A DNA stretch of 64,000 nucleotides from Termitomyces sp. T153. Lineage: Eukaryota; Basidiomycota; Agaricomycetes; Agaricales; Lyophyllaceae. Within the stretch, counting starts at the first letter, position 1; the number at the start of each line of letters is the position of its first letter. The notes beneath the pieces were generated by a model. The model saw only the letters and a program-made list of their open reading frames with translations. It was not told where the DNA came from and did not search any database. Of the stretch, positions 1 through 11,000 are shown piece by piece. A program made the position numbers and the translations under genes. The stretch spans positions 124,001-188,000 of the forward strand of contig JACKQL020000056.1 in assembly GCA_018296165.2 (NCBI GenBank). The letters run 5' to 3'.

Positions 1-1147
1 CATTTAAAGGCCTATGTTCAGGATTCAAATCTATATGCTGTTCAACCTTATTAGTCAAAGTAGCATTTAAATCTGTCTTAAACTAACCTCTGGCATAAAT
101 TGCTCTTCTTCCTCTCTTTCTCTCTCCTGGCTCAGAATAGCCAATGCTTGTTGTTGCCTCTCCTGCTCTTCAGCTATAGCAATTTGTCTGAGCCTTTGTT
201 GCTCTTGCAGTACTGCTAGTGCCTCCTCTTGTTGCCTCTTTTGCTCTTCAGCCAGAGCAATATGTCTCAGCCTTTGTTGCTCTTGCAAGGCTGCTAGTGC
301 TTGCTCCTGTTGTCTCTGTTTCTGCCTTTGTTGCTCTTGAAATAGAGCTAGTGTGTGAGGGGGAGGTGGCATCATTATGGTCATAGGTTCTGGTACAGGA
401 GCTTTTATAACTCTTCCATGTATAGGAGCAGGCAGATGGGGCACCAATCTAGGTAAGGGATTCTGTAAAGGTGCATTCCATCCTTCAGGCAGATGAGTTT
501 CAGGAATATCCACAGTAGCTTGAGCAATAGCAGGCTGATTGACTGGTCCCAGCCTATTGACTCTTTCATATACAGGCAAAAGTGGCACCATCCTAGGCAA
601 GGCATTCTGTAAAGGGGCATTCCAACCTTCAGGCAGATGAGTTTCAGGAATACCCATAGTTGCAATAGGCTGATTGAGTCTATTGACTCTTTTCTGTATA
701 GGAGCAGGCAGAGGAGGCACCAATCTAGGTAAGGGATTCTATAAAGGGGCATTCCATCCTTCAGGTAAAACAGTTTCAGGAATGACCATAGAGAATGGAT
801 CATCAGCAGGTGCTAACTGCCTAATAGGTCTTCCTGAAGAGCCAGAAGTGGTGGCTATAGATTGGTGATTAAGCCTCAATCCCCCAGATCCTATATCCCC
901 AGATCCCATAGATTGATTGTTACCCCCAGTTCCCATACCCCTAGATCCCATAGATTGATTGTTACCCCCAGTTCCCATACCTCCAGGCCCCAATTGAAGT
1001 GGTGGGACAACCACAGTATTGATCTGTTCCAAAGATCTATTGTTTCTATTTGCTCGATGATTGTCAGGATCTGTCATTTGTAACTGTTCAAGTCTCCTTT
1101 GATTCCTAGCTTGTTGCCTTTGGCTTTCAGGAGTAGTAGGTGGTTGC
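1..1147 (-). pseudogene. Repeat-rich Gln/Glu coiled-coil protein, partial at window edge
   Basis: Function not recognised. The main exon runs from 1147 down to 88. It opens after an intron-like acceptor (TTTCAG, with an upstream CTTAAC branch-site-like motif) and ends at a GTTAGT donor. A 41-bp intron (87-47) leads to an exon open to the window edge (46-1). The N-terminal part has Gly/Met/Asn/Ser-rich repeats around GGMGTGGNNQSMGS. Next come three copies of a Pro-rich module with the motif PEGWNAPLQNPLPR (A for P in one copy). The C-terminal part is Gln/Glu/Arg-rich and predicted to be coiled coil, with the unit LQEQQRLR repeated. In the first module the CAG of PLQN is TAG (about 740), which breaks the reading frame, so this copy is probably a pseudogene unless edited or skipped. 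The true start lies upstream of 1147 and was not located. It may belong to a mobile element, but nothing proves that. Confidence 0.5.
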
Positions 1148-1183
1148 CTGAAATATCCATTGTTAAGCAATTTAACAGTCAAA

Positions 1184-1683
1184 AACCATTAAAATTGACT
1201 TGCACGATGAGATATTTAATGTATCAATGGCTCAATGTGGTTAAGGAGTTACTAATAAGCTTGTTAGTCAACATCAATCAATCAATAGATGTGACAAAAC
1301 ATACTTTGTCGTGTGGCCTCCTTTCCACAACCTCAGAAATGCCCATTGTTTGGTCATATTGTGTCAAAAAACGTGTGAGGCGTGAAAAACAGTGTCCACT
1401 AAATTGCGTTTGGCCTTTTTGACACCTGCAGACTATCTGGCATGTTTCACACATAGTCAAAAGATTGCATATATGTATTAAAGCTGTCTACTGTAATTTT
1501 TCTTCAAGAAAACATGTTCAAACGGCCAAAAACAGCCAACTTGTATCATGTTCACCTTTAAAAGGCAATTCTTATGTAAGAATTGGTCAGCATTAGTCAG
1601 GCTTACTTCAGCAGAATCCCAAAAAGTCATCGCATATATAGGCACAGCCACATTCCCACGTCTGTCGTCCCATATATTATAGA
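1184..1683. other. Intergenic, no gene recognised
   Basis: AT-rich sequence without a convincing exon or a named repeat. A short Cys-rich minus-strand frame (C-x2-C-x3-C-x-C near 1450) is open but too short to support. The right limit is set by the first similarity to the retrotransposon 3' end. Confidence 0.4.
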
Positions 1684-1947
1684 TTAAAGCCAAGCAATAT
1701 TGATCAAACTGCAGCAGGCAGCGGCAGCATGGGAGACAAAGTTGCAGTGTGGCCACTGTTCATCAGGGGGCTTTTCTCAAGTCATTAAAAGATCAGATGT
1801 ACCCCAGGAGTTCCCAAATTTTTTGCCATGTCTTCTTCCATGTCATCATCATGTTCCCCATTGCCAACCCCTTCCCCTTCTGGCAACAATCATGTGGTGA
1901 TCTGGGCAGAGTACAAGCATTGTTAGTAGGAGTTTGAACAGTGGTGG
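1684..1947 (-). mobile_element. 3' remnant of the older family-1 LTR retrotransposon
   Basis: This stretch is homologous to 3168-3340 of the younger element (for example the shared GCCAAGCAATATTGATCA), with many CG-to-TG and CG-to-CA differences. It ends exactly where the younger element is inserted (GGTGG at 1943-1947) and resumes at 8053. No 3' LTR is found to its left, so the copy is truncated there. Confidence 0.75.
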
Positions 1948-3092
1948 TGTCAGGTTCCGCTGACCCCGGGGGCTCAGCTGCACTGGGCGAGTCCTTACTA
2001 TGCGGGCGTGATTCCCCTGCATTGGTAACCGAACACTCGAAGACGTTCCGGGTCCTGGTGGGTTGCGTGGGTAGTTGGGGGGATGTGATCCAGACCGATC
2101 CGGGAAGGTCCAGAGAAGTCGGATTGTGGGGAAACGAGACGGTCTTGGCGGGGTTCAGGCAGAAGGCCATATGGGAGATTTGTGGAAGCAAGGGAGTAGG
2201 TGGCTGTGTGATCAATGGGGACGGAGCCGGGGTTTGATGGGAGATCATTTGGAGCTGATGGAGTCCAGGACCGAGCAAAGAGTGAGGTTCGGACCTGGTA
2301 AAGGAGTGTCAGGGTTCGTAATCGTAATCGCGGAGTTCGTGAGGTTGTTAGGGATGATGAAGGCTTGGGCACAATGGTCAGACAAAGTCACCGAGACAGC
2401 GTCGGACGAGACGATATGGAACAAGAGTAGATTCGAGTGGAGATACGAAACAATAACGAGAACAATAACGAAATGGAGACAAGACAAGACCGGGAGACTG
2501 AGATAAGACCGGGAGACTGAGATAAGACCGGGAGACTGAGAGTAAGGAGAATGAGACACGAAACATGAAAAGGAAACAATCAGACCATAGGTAACGTTAA
2601 GCAATATCAAGACTAGAGTACGAGGAGCTACTCAATGACTTATATACTGACTACCGGAGGACTTTGGGATACGTCGGCTGTGGCGGCGGGGCTTGGCGGG
2701 GCTTGACGGAGTGGGCGGGTGTTGGTTGTGATTGAAGATTGTGCCGCGCTGATATGTTGATGGGATCATTGGAGAACGCGGGTTGCCCCAAGTTTGTCGT
2801 GATGCTCCGGAATAGGTCGGAGGAAGCAGGGTGTTGAGTTGATGATGGGTGGCGAAGATCAGGAACAGCGGGGGTGGTTCTTGGGGTTTGGGAAGCCCAG
2901 GGTAAGTGTCAGTGGCTGCGGGGCAGGCACCGAAGTTGGCCAGGGGGCCGTCGGAGTTAGCCGGGGAGGCGTCGGAGTTAGCCAAAGTAGGCGCGGGGCA
3001 TGGGTGGAAGTTTGGTGGAGCGTTGGGGGTCCCTTTGGGGGTTCGGGGGGTTGATGGACGATGTGTGGGGTTTCGGGGAACGGGTCGTGACA
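1948..3092 (-). repeat. 3' LTR of the young family-1 element
   Basis: 1145 bp, starts TGTCAGG and ends GTGACA on the plus strand. In element sense it carries TATATAAG (2646-2639), followed 32 nt later by AGTCTTGATATT (2614-2603). Three tandem copies of a 19-bp unit around GACCGGGAGACTGAGATAA lie at about 2484-2545. The ORFs within it are short and fall in the non-coding LTR. Confidence 0.92.
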
Positions 3093-3108
3093 TCACCCCC
3101 CTTTCAGC
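3093..3108 (-). promoter_or_regulatory. Polypurine tract of the young family-1 element
   Basis: Element-sense GCTGAAAGGGGGGTGA sits directly before the 3' LTR. The full-length element has the same 16-nt site with one change (47347-47362). It is the expected plus-strand primer for reverse transcription. Confidence 0.85.
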
Positions 3109-3126
3109 GTCGAGACCCTTCAAGAC

Positions 3127-4434
3127 GTGGGGGCGGGATGGGGATTGGCGGGGTGTGGGAGTCAAAGCCAAGCAATATTGATCAATCCGCAGCGAGTGAT
3201 AGCGGCGTGGGAGACAAAGTCGAAGCGCGGCCGCCGTTTCGTCAGGGTCCTCCTCAATCAATTAAAAGCTTTGGGCGTGCCCCGGGGTTTCCCAAATTTC
3301 GTCATGTCTTCCCCCAGCGTTCCAGTAGTCTCTCCCGCCGATTTGGACGAGGTGGTGGTGTACGACAGTGGGGGTGAGGAGTTCGAGCGTCGGCACCGGG
3401 GTAGCGTCAGGGACCGGAGTCGTGAGTGTTGTCGACCTTTCTTTTTGGGATGATTGATGGGGCTCCCTTAGAGTCGTCCGTGATAGTGGTAGTGGATTTT
3501 CCGGGGGTTCCGAAATGGACCAAGTTTCGTCCCGCATTGCCAAAGGGGAAGGGGGCGTCCTCGGCGATGGTTCGGGGGAAGCATCGAGCTTCCCCGCCCT
3601 TGGGGGCGGGACCCAGCAAGAGGCTGCGTGGGCACGAGTTGTCGGCGGGGCCTCCGGAGTCCTCCCTCTTTTCTCCTGTCCCGGGCGTCCCCTCGGAGCG
3701 GTCGTCGAGTCCCCCTGCACCGATTCCTTCAATCATGGAGGTCTTCCTTTGCAAGCAGGTGGAGGCCTTGACGACGTCGTTGGCAGTACGGGAGGGTGAG
3801 CTCCGACGGGCGAGGGAGGATCGTGACGCGGCGCGGACAGAGAAGGAAGTGATGGAGCGGGAGAGGAATACTTCGGTGCGTGTGGCGACGGAGCGAGCGC
3901 TAGAGGTGCGGGGTTTGCGGGAGCGTCTGGCGCAGGTGGAGGGGCAGCCTGCGGGGGAAGCGGAGGGGCGGGGACGAGTTCCGGAGGGTGATGCGTTGTG
4001 GGTGGAGCTGGAGGCGGCGAGGCGGAGGGAGGATTGGTTGGCCAACGAGGCTGCCTCGGGTCGCGTGGGGATCCTTCGTGAGTTGTCTCCCGTTCCTCCG
4101 TCCGTTATTGACGGTTCATTTTCTGGGTTTAGGCTGGGTGCAGGAGCATCAGGTCCTCTTGGACGGTGCCTCCGTGGCGTTCGCGTCAATTCAGGACGGG
4201 TTGACGCAGGGGTCCACAGTCCAGCCTCCGGAGTTGCAGCAGGGGATGGCGCGATTGGAGAGGTTGTTGGCGGGGCATCGGCGGCGCAATGCGGTGGCCC
4301 CGGGGTTGTGGTGGGAGGTGGTGGCCGACACGGGGGAGGCATTGCCGGGGTTGGCGGAGATCTTAGCGGTGGTGCGGGCCCAGATGGAGGTCGACCTGGG
4401 GGTTGGGTTGCCGGGGGGTCCGGGGAGGGAGTGA
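3127..4434 (+). pseudogene. Antisense coiled-coil ORF of family-1 element
   Basis: Reads opposite to the retrotransposon and lies between the pol end and the 3' LTR. Segments: an N-terminal part with WETKSKRGRRF and VVYDSGGEEF (about 3205-3390), a frame change near 3430, then a 358-codon open frame (3426-4502) containing GKHRASPPLGAGPSKR (about 3575-3625) and a long Arg/Glu-rich coiled coil (about 3735-4070). A second frame change near 4120-4140 separates it from a conserved C-terminal block (WWEVVADTGE...MEVDL, about 4305-4400). The same blocks occur in the older copy (8545-9640) and in the full-length element (minus strand, about 47300-45500), so the antisense frame is conserved. Function unknown. 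The coiled coil and basic KRLR stretch would suit a nuclear or particle-binding protein, but that is inference. Confidence 0.6.
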
Positions 4435-6894
4435 GATGGGTGTGGGCCTCGTTTCTTGTCGCTTCTCGGACTTGCTGCCTCCCCCGTCTATTGTATATAT
4501 AATTTTTTGGTACGCGAACATGTCCTTTCTTGGTCCCTGGGCGTGTGAAGTGAGATTTTAGTTTTGTATGAGGGCGAAGTAAGCGAAACATGCAGGGGTG
4601 TGAGGAGGGAGTTGAATCCCTAGTGAGTCCAGAGGCGGGGGTTACGCCCGCTAGTGCCGTCCGCACTGGCTAGTCCCGGGGTTTGTCGGGATGGGGCGGG
4701 GCATCGCAGGAGGGCTCCCGAGGTCTGGCAGGGGTGGTGGGAGTTCTCCGGTGGGGGTTCCCGGCATTTTGGGCAGTGTCATTGAGTTCGATTCTCAGAA
4801 ATTCCAACTGGGGGTGTAGGGGACGTGCGCCGTATTGGTAGTGGAGGGTGGGCCTTCGAATCTTTCATGGTGCCCAACGGGTTCGGGGCTTTAGTTGTCT
4901 TGGCGGTGCGGTTGGCGGGGGGTAATGGGGGTCTTCCCATGGTCTGGCCCTTATGCCGGCACTGGTGGCGAGGGCGGCGGGGCCTTCTTCATTGGCGGGG
5001 TTTGTTGAGGCGAGGTTCGTCCTTGCGGTATAGTTGGTCCAGGTTGGGGTTGTGTTCTGGAGTGTTGCGTCTGTGGGCGGGCATGCTTCGGGTGGCGCTT
5101 TGGTGTGCTCCAGAGTGTCAATGACCAAGGGGGTAGGATGTGGGGTGATCAGTCCCAACCAGTTCCTTCGGGTCTGGGGCCGAAATTTGGGGTTCCGGAT
5201 CATCTACGTGATATTGCTCTCCTGACCAAAGGTAAGCCCGAGGCGGACAAAGGGGGTCTTACGTATTTCTGATACTTCCCCGAGTTCGGAGGTTCGGGGG
5301 TCAGTGGTTCCTTCATCGGGAAGAAGTGGGTGGTCCCGGAGTCGACTCAAGGGTCACTTGGTGGGGGTTTGTTGGTTGTTCATGGTTGTTGGGGCGGCGG
5401 GGAGGTCGGCCGCGGGGAGGCACTGGAGTGGGGCTCCCCGGGAGATGTGGCAGGGTCGAGGCTACTCTTCATTCGTGTTCCAGAGCGGCCCGGGGAGTGT
5501 TGCAAGTGTGGGGGTGGCAGTGGGGAGAGGCACTGCTTGCTTTTCTGGAGGCTCCGATGATGTGGTTGGTCCCTGTTCAGGCGGACATATTCCAGTGTAG
5601 GGGCGGGATTTGGAGTGGGTGGTGATCTCTGTTGTGGAGTTGGGGCTACCAGGGCATTATTGTCGAGCTGGCGCCGTGAGTTTTCTTGGTCAGATGTCGT
5701 GGTCGGAGCGGAGGCCCTGGAGTCGTGTCGCCAGGGTCCGGAGCTGGGTTGAAGGGTTTGGGGGTCTGGGTGGGGCAGTTTTGGGCTGGCGCGGGGTTGT
5801 TTGGGTCGTCAAGCCGGGTGGGGGAGGTCCTTTGAGAATATCGGAGTGTGTGCCCTTTGGGTTTTCGGGTCGCTTAAACGGCCGATCGTCATTTTCTGGA
5901 TGATGGTGGGGCTTCTCCCTCCCTTATGTGAACATGTCAGCGAATTTAGAGTACTTAGGGAACTACTTTGTATAGGGTCCTTTTTCCTATAGTTAGTTTG
6001 GGGTGGCTCCTATGCTGGGGATTCCTTCATGGGAGGTGGCGTAGTCTGGTGGTGGGGTTTAGGCTCGGGGTGGCATGCGGGGGGGTTTTGGCATCCAGGG
6101 TCCTCATTGTCGGGGGCTCCGGATTGTGTGGGGGAGGGTGGTGAAATAGCGGCGTGGTTCGGAGTTGTCCCTTGTTGGGAGTGGGGTGCCGTGGTTCTCC
6201 CTATTAACATCTAGAGGCTCGGGGATGTTTTGGTTTTGTTCCGGGGTTGTCGGGGTCGGGTCGGGGTGTCGGGGCCCCTTCATTTGTTGGGCGGAGGTGA
6301 CAGCCAAATCGATCGAGGTCCGGAAGCAGGTCCTGGAGTTGGAACGTAGCCTAGGTCTGAGGTTCTTGGTTGCTGGTGGGTCGGTGGATCCACAGGCGGG
6401 CTTCCGGGGAAGCGCGTTCTCAGTGGTCTCATCGTAGCTGGCGATCCTTTGCACAATGGGTGACTGTCTCACGGCGGGTTGGTGTTATTGTTTGTCGGAG
6501 GGTTGTCGGGGTGCCAGGGACATTGTCGCTCGTTGGGTCGGGTGGTCGCTGGGTTTTGGAATGCTGTTCTTTGGGTGACGTCGGGGTCAACTTTGTGTGA
6601 GGGAACAGGGTTGGTGGAGAGGGTCAGGGTGGGGTGGGAGATGATTTGGCAGTTTGCGTGAGGGGTTGGGGGTTGGGTGTGAGTTGGGAGGGTGTCCATG
6701 GGGGGAGCCGTTGTATGAAAGTAACCGGAGCGGAGGGGACGTTTGGTGTCAGATCCGCGACTCAATGTGCCTCGGCAAATTGGGCAGGGCCGTACGAATC
6801 ATAAGGGTTCCCCAGCACGGGTAGACCATAGACATCGGAGTTATTTGATCGTGTGTGCGGAGATAATGCGGGCATCACGGATGGGGTAAGGTAG

Positions 6895-6907
6895 AGTCTT
6901 GATATTA
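6895..6907 (-). promoter_or_regulatory. Primer-binding site of young element (self-primer type)
   Basis: Element-sense AATATCAAGACT lies one nucleotide inside the 5' LTR. It is perfectly complementary to AGTCTTGATATT within the LTR (7574-7563), at the predicted RNA 5' end. No match to a typical tRNA 3' end was evident. Confidence 0.8.
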
Positions 6908-8052
6908 TGTCAGGTTCCGCTGACCCCGGGGGCTCAGCTGCACTGGGCAAGTCCTTACTAGGCGGGCGTGATTCCCCTGCATTGGTAACCGAACACTCGA
7001 AGACGTTCCAGGTCCTGGTGGGTTGCGCGGGTAGTTGGGGGGATGTGATCCAGACCGATCCGGGAAGGTCTGGAGAAGTCGGATTGTGGGGAAACGAGAC
7101 GGTCTTGGCGGGGTTCAGGCAGAAGGCCATGTGGGAGATTTGCGGAAGCAAGGGAGTAGGTGGCTGTGTGATCAATGGGGACGGAGCCGGGGTTTGATGG
7201 GAGATCATTTGGAGCTGATGGAGTCCAGGACCGAGGAAAGAGTGAGGTTCGGACCTGGTAAAGGAGTGTCGGGGTTCGTAATCGTAATCGCGGAGTTCGT
7301 GAGGTTGTTAGGGATGATGAAGGCTTGGGCACAATGGTCAGACAAAGTCACCGAGACAGCGTCGGACGAGACGATATGGAACAAGAGTAGATTCGAGTGG
7401 AGATACGAAACGATAACGAGAACAATAACGAAATGGAGACAAGACAAGACCGGGAGACTGAGATAAGACCGGGAGACTGAGATAAGACCGGGAGACTGAG
7501 AGTAAGGAGAATGAGACACGAAACACGAAAAGGAAACAATCAGACCATAGGTAACGTTAAGCAATATCAAGACTAGAGTACGAGGAGCTACTCAATGACT
7601 TATATACTGACTACCGGAGGACTTTGGGGTACGTCGGCTGTGGCGGCGGGGCTTGGCGGGGCTTGACGGAGTGGGCGGGTGTTGGTTGTGATTGAAGATT
7701 GTGCCGCGCTGATACGTTGATGGGATCATTGGAGAACGCGGGTTGCCCCAAGTTTGTCGTGATGCTCCGGAATAGGTCGGAGGAAGCAGGGTGTTGAGTT
7801 GATGATGGGTGGCGAAGATCAGGAACAGCGGGGGTGGTTCTCGGGGTTTGGGAAGCCCAGGGTAAGTGTCAGTGGCTGCAGGGCAGGCACCGAAGTTGGC
7901 CAGGGGGCCGTCGGAGTTAGCTGGGGAGGCGTCGGAGTTAGCCAAAGTAGGCGCGGGGCATGGGCGGAAGTTTGGCAGAGCGTTGGGGGTCCCTTTGGGG
8001 GTTTGGGGGGTTGATGGATGATGTGCGGGGTTTCAGGGAACGGGTCGTGACA
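6908..8052 (-). repeat. 5' LTR of the young family-1 element
   Basis: 1145 bp, the same length as its partner. In element sense the TATA box (TATATAA) is at 7606-7600 and the putative RNA start AGTCTTGATATT at 7574-7563. The 19-bp tandem repeats recur at about 7444-7505. It is followed on the plus strand by target duplication GGTGG. Confidence 0.92.
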
Positions 8053-11000
8053 GGTGGGACTATAGGAAGGTGGAGGTGATGACTCACTATCATGAGTGTG
8101 ATGTTTTTTTCTTGCTCCACAATTGCTGATTGAGCTCTGCAGAGTTGTCCTCAGCAGTGGTGGGCTCCTCTGGGGGTTCTTTGCATATGAGGGGGTCAGG
8201 GCCTGTGGGTCATTCTGTCACCATTGCCCCAGGGCATTCTGCGAGGCTCAGCCTGGAGGCAGGGATTGTCCATGTTGTTCCGGAGGCAGAGAGAATTCCA
8301 CAAGCTCAAGTGATGCTGGAGGTATTTGCGGGAGTGCTGGGGCAGGCATGGGGTCCTCTGACCCTAGAATGGTGCTAGAACAAGGCTCCAGTGAGTCTCT
8401 ACTGCTTTTTCCAGTATTGGCTGATTAGTTGTTCCAGTGCACCCTCTGCACTCGGCAGGGAGAACTGTGTGAGTTTGATGAGCCAACTGCAGAGTCCCAC
8501 TGTGACACTTCAGTCTGTCTTCCATGCTGCGCTAGGCATGAGAAATGTTTGATTTTGCTGGAGTGGCATGCTGCATGTGTTGCTGCAGAGTAGGGGTGGG
8601 AGGAGGGTTGGGTGAGGGGTTAGCTGGGCAAGAGTTGGAAGGCCTGGGTATCAGGCTGAGGGTCAGGTTTGGAGGGCAAGGGGAGCATGAGGCAGTCAGT
8701 AGAGAAGGTGGGACCCCTGCAAGGCAGGCAGAGGGAGGGGGAGGCAGTGTTACATGACAAGGGCAAGTGGAAGGCCTCCCTGCTACTTGAGGTGGGGTCC
8801 AGCAAGAGGCTATGGGGCCAGGAGGTGATGGCAGGGCCTCCTAGGCCCTACATATATTCTCCCAGCTCAGGCACACTGATGAGGCATCCCTTGAGCTCTC
8901 CTGAGCCTGTGCCCTCCATCACCAAAATATTCCTTCATTGCTAGGTGGAGGGGTTGTTGAAGTTATTGGTAGTGCAGAAGGGAGAGCTCTGGAGGGTGGG
9001 GGAGGATCATGACATGGCCTAGAGGGAGAGAGATGTGTTGCAGTGGGACTATGATACAGCAGTGCAGACAGCCACAGCAAGGGCCTTAGAGGGGTGGGGT
9101 TTGTGGGAGCATCTGGCACAGTTGGAGACATGATCCACAGAGGTAGCGGAGGAACAGCAGGGCTTGGAGGAGGGGAGCTTGACTTGGGTGGAGGCCAAGG
9201 TTGGGAGGCAACAGGAGGAGTGGCTAGTGAGGGAGGTGGCCTGGGGCATGCAGGAATCTTGCATGAGTGTTCTCCTCTGCATTCCAACTTTTATTGACAG
9301 GTTTGGGGCAGGCTGGGTCTGGGAGTACTGGGTCCTCATGGATGGGGCTTCCACTGCTTTTATGTCAATCCAGGATGGGCTGGCACAGATGCCTGTGGAT
9401 CATCCTCTAGAGTTGGACCAGGGGGTGGTGAGGATGGGGCAGCTGTTGGTGGGGCATTGGTGGCATAATGTAGTGGCCCCAGAATCATGGTGAGAGGTGG
9501 TGGCAGATGTGGGGGAGGAGTTGCTTGGGCTGGCAGAGGTGCTGGCCATGGTGCGGGCCCAGATGGAGGTTGATTTGAGAGTTGGGGAAGTGGGGAGAGG
9601 GAGTGAGGGGGTCTGGGGCTCAAGCCTTTTCTTGCTGTTCATTCTGCTTTCTTCTTGTTGCTTCATGTAATTTCTACTTGTAAGATTCTGTACTCTTCTA
9701 AAATTGTTCATATCAATCCTTTGTGAAGTCCTGGCAAGTGTGCAAGGTTTGAGTTTATGCAAAGGGTGAGTGAGTGGAAACATGTAGGAGTACTCATGGG
9801 AGTTGAATCCTGAGGTTATCCAGAGGCGGGGGTTAAGCCCACTAGTGCTATCTGTGTTGGCTAGTCCCAGGGTCATCAGGACTCAGTGGAGCATCCATAG
9901 GAGGGGGTCTCAAGATTTGGCAGGGGTGTTGGAGGTCTTCTTGCAGAGCTCCAGCATGTCTTGGGGCATCTATGGGTAGCATTGTTTGGGCTTGCTCCTT
10001 GGAGTTTTGAGTCAAAATTGTAGGAGTTGTCCTCAGATCTCCAAATCTTTGAAGTATGCTTGGGGGCAGTTTTAATTTTTTCTATCAACATGGCTGGTGG
10101 AGGGGGTGGAGGTTGTTTGGTGGGTTGATCTTGTGCTGATGCAGCTAGTGGGAGTGGTGGAGGTCCCTTTTGATGATGGTGGGAGTGGCAGGGGGAAGTT
10201 TGTTCTTAGGGGTGGAGCCAGTTGGAGGCAGGAGCCCTTGGTAGCATAGTGGTGGAGTTCTGGAGTGGGGTGGTCCTTGTAGTGGACCTGCAGGGAACTG
10301 TTTTATGTGCCTGCTATGCTGTAGGTTGGTTTAGTGTAGGGGCAGAGGTACTCCCTTAGGGTGTGAGTTGCAATCCCTTGATTGGCAGTGTTTATGTTTT
10401 GGTGGGGTTGTGCATGGTGGGGGTTTGTTGAGCTCCAGAGCACTGTGTTTTATTGAAGGTGTACTTAGTTTGGGTCTTGCTGTGCTCTGGAGTATTGTGT
10501 TCTGGTTGAAGGTGTGCTGGGTTGGGGCTTTATCACATTCTGGAGTATTGCATTTAGTGAAGGGCATGCATGGTTGGGGTTTTTCTGTGCTCTAGAGTGT
10601 CATTGCTAAGGGGGTGGGGTTTGGGGTGGCCAGTCCTGATGAGTTTCTTCTGGTCTGGAGTTGGGAGTTAGTAGGTTCTAGGCCATCTATGGCCAAAGGT
10701 AAGTTCAGAGGTGGGCAGAGGAGTCTTACGTGTATCTAGCATTCTCTAAAGCTTGGGGTGCTGCTGGGGTTGTATTGGTGGTGCTTCTTTTTAGTGGATG
10801 CTTCTTTTTGGTGGAAGCAGCACAGGAGTTGGTTGGTGAGTGGCTCATCCTGGTAGAGGTGCTTTGGGCAAGGGCAAGGGAGGAGTTCAGGGTTGTCATC
10901 CCATGTGTCGCTGCAGCCAGGGCGGATGGTAATGTGTGGGTTGGAGGTTGTATTGGGGGTCCGAGGGTTGCTGGTTCATTGGCAGAGTTGTGTTGAGGAT

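Larger units (their letters stand above)
1948..8052 (-). mobile_element. Young family-1 Ty3/gypsy-type LTR element, pol-degenerate
   Basis: A complete insertion with two 1145-bp LTRs (TGTCA...TGACA) and a perfect 5-bp target duplication, GGTGG (1943-1947 and 8053-8057). The element reads on the minus strand. The primer-binding site is just inside the right-hand LTR, and a polypurine tract (GCTGAAAGGGGGGTGA in element sense) just inside the left-hand one. The 3.8-kb interior keeps the gag start region near 6850, a degraded fragment like the pol N-terminus near 5900-6010 and the whole post-pol region, but no reverse transcriptase core could be read. By eye the LTRs differ at roughly two dozen positions, nearly all transitions, so this is the youngest insertion seen here. 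It is CpG-rich, unlike its surroundings. It is likely non-autonomous and mobilised by relatives such as the element at 37397-48311. Confidence 0.88.

Noticed and set aside
2075..2610. Several 100-140 codon frames inside the LTRs (also at 7035-7570)
   Set aside because: They lie within LTR sequence, overlap on both strands and are disrupted in the older LTRs.
3407..4666. A 419-codon Pro/Ser/Arg-rich frame on the minus strand of the young element
   Set aside because: It is the shadow of the antisense coiled-coil frame. Its composition is that expected opposite GC-rich coding sequence, and its similarity to the full-length copy does not hold as protein.
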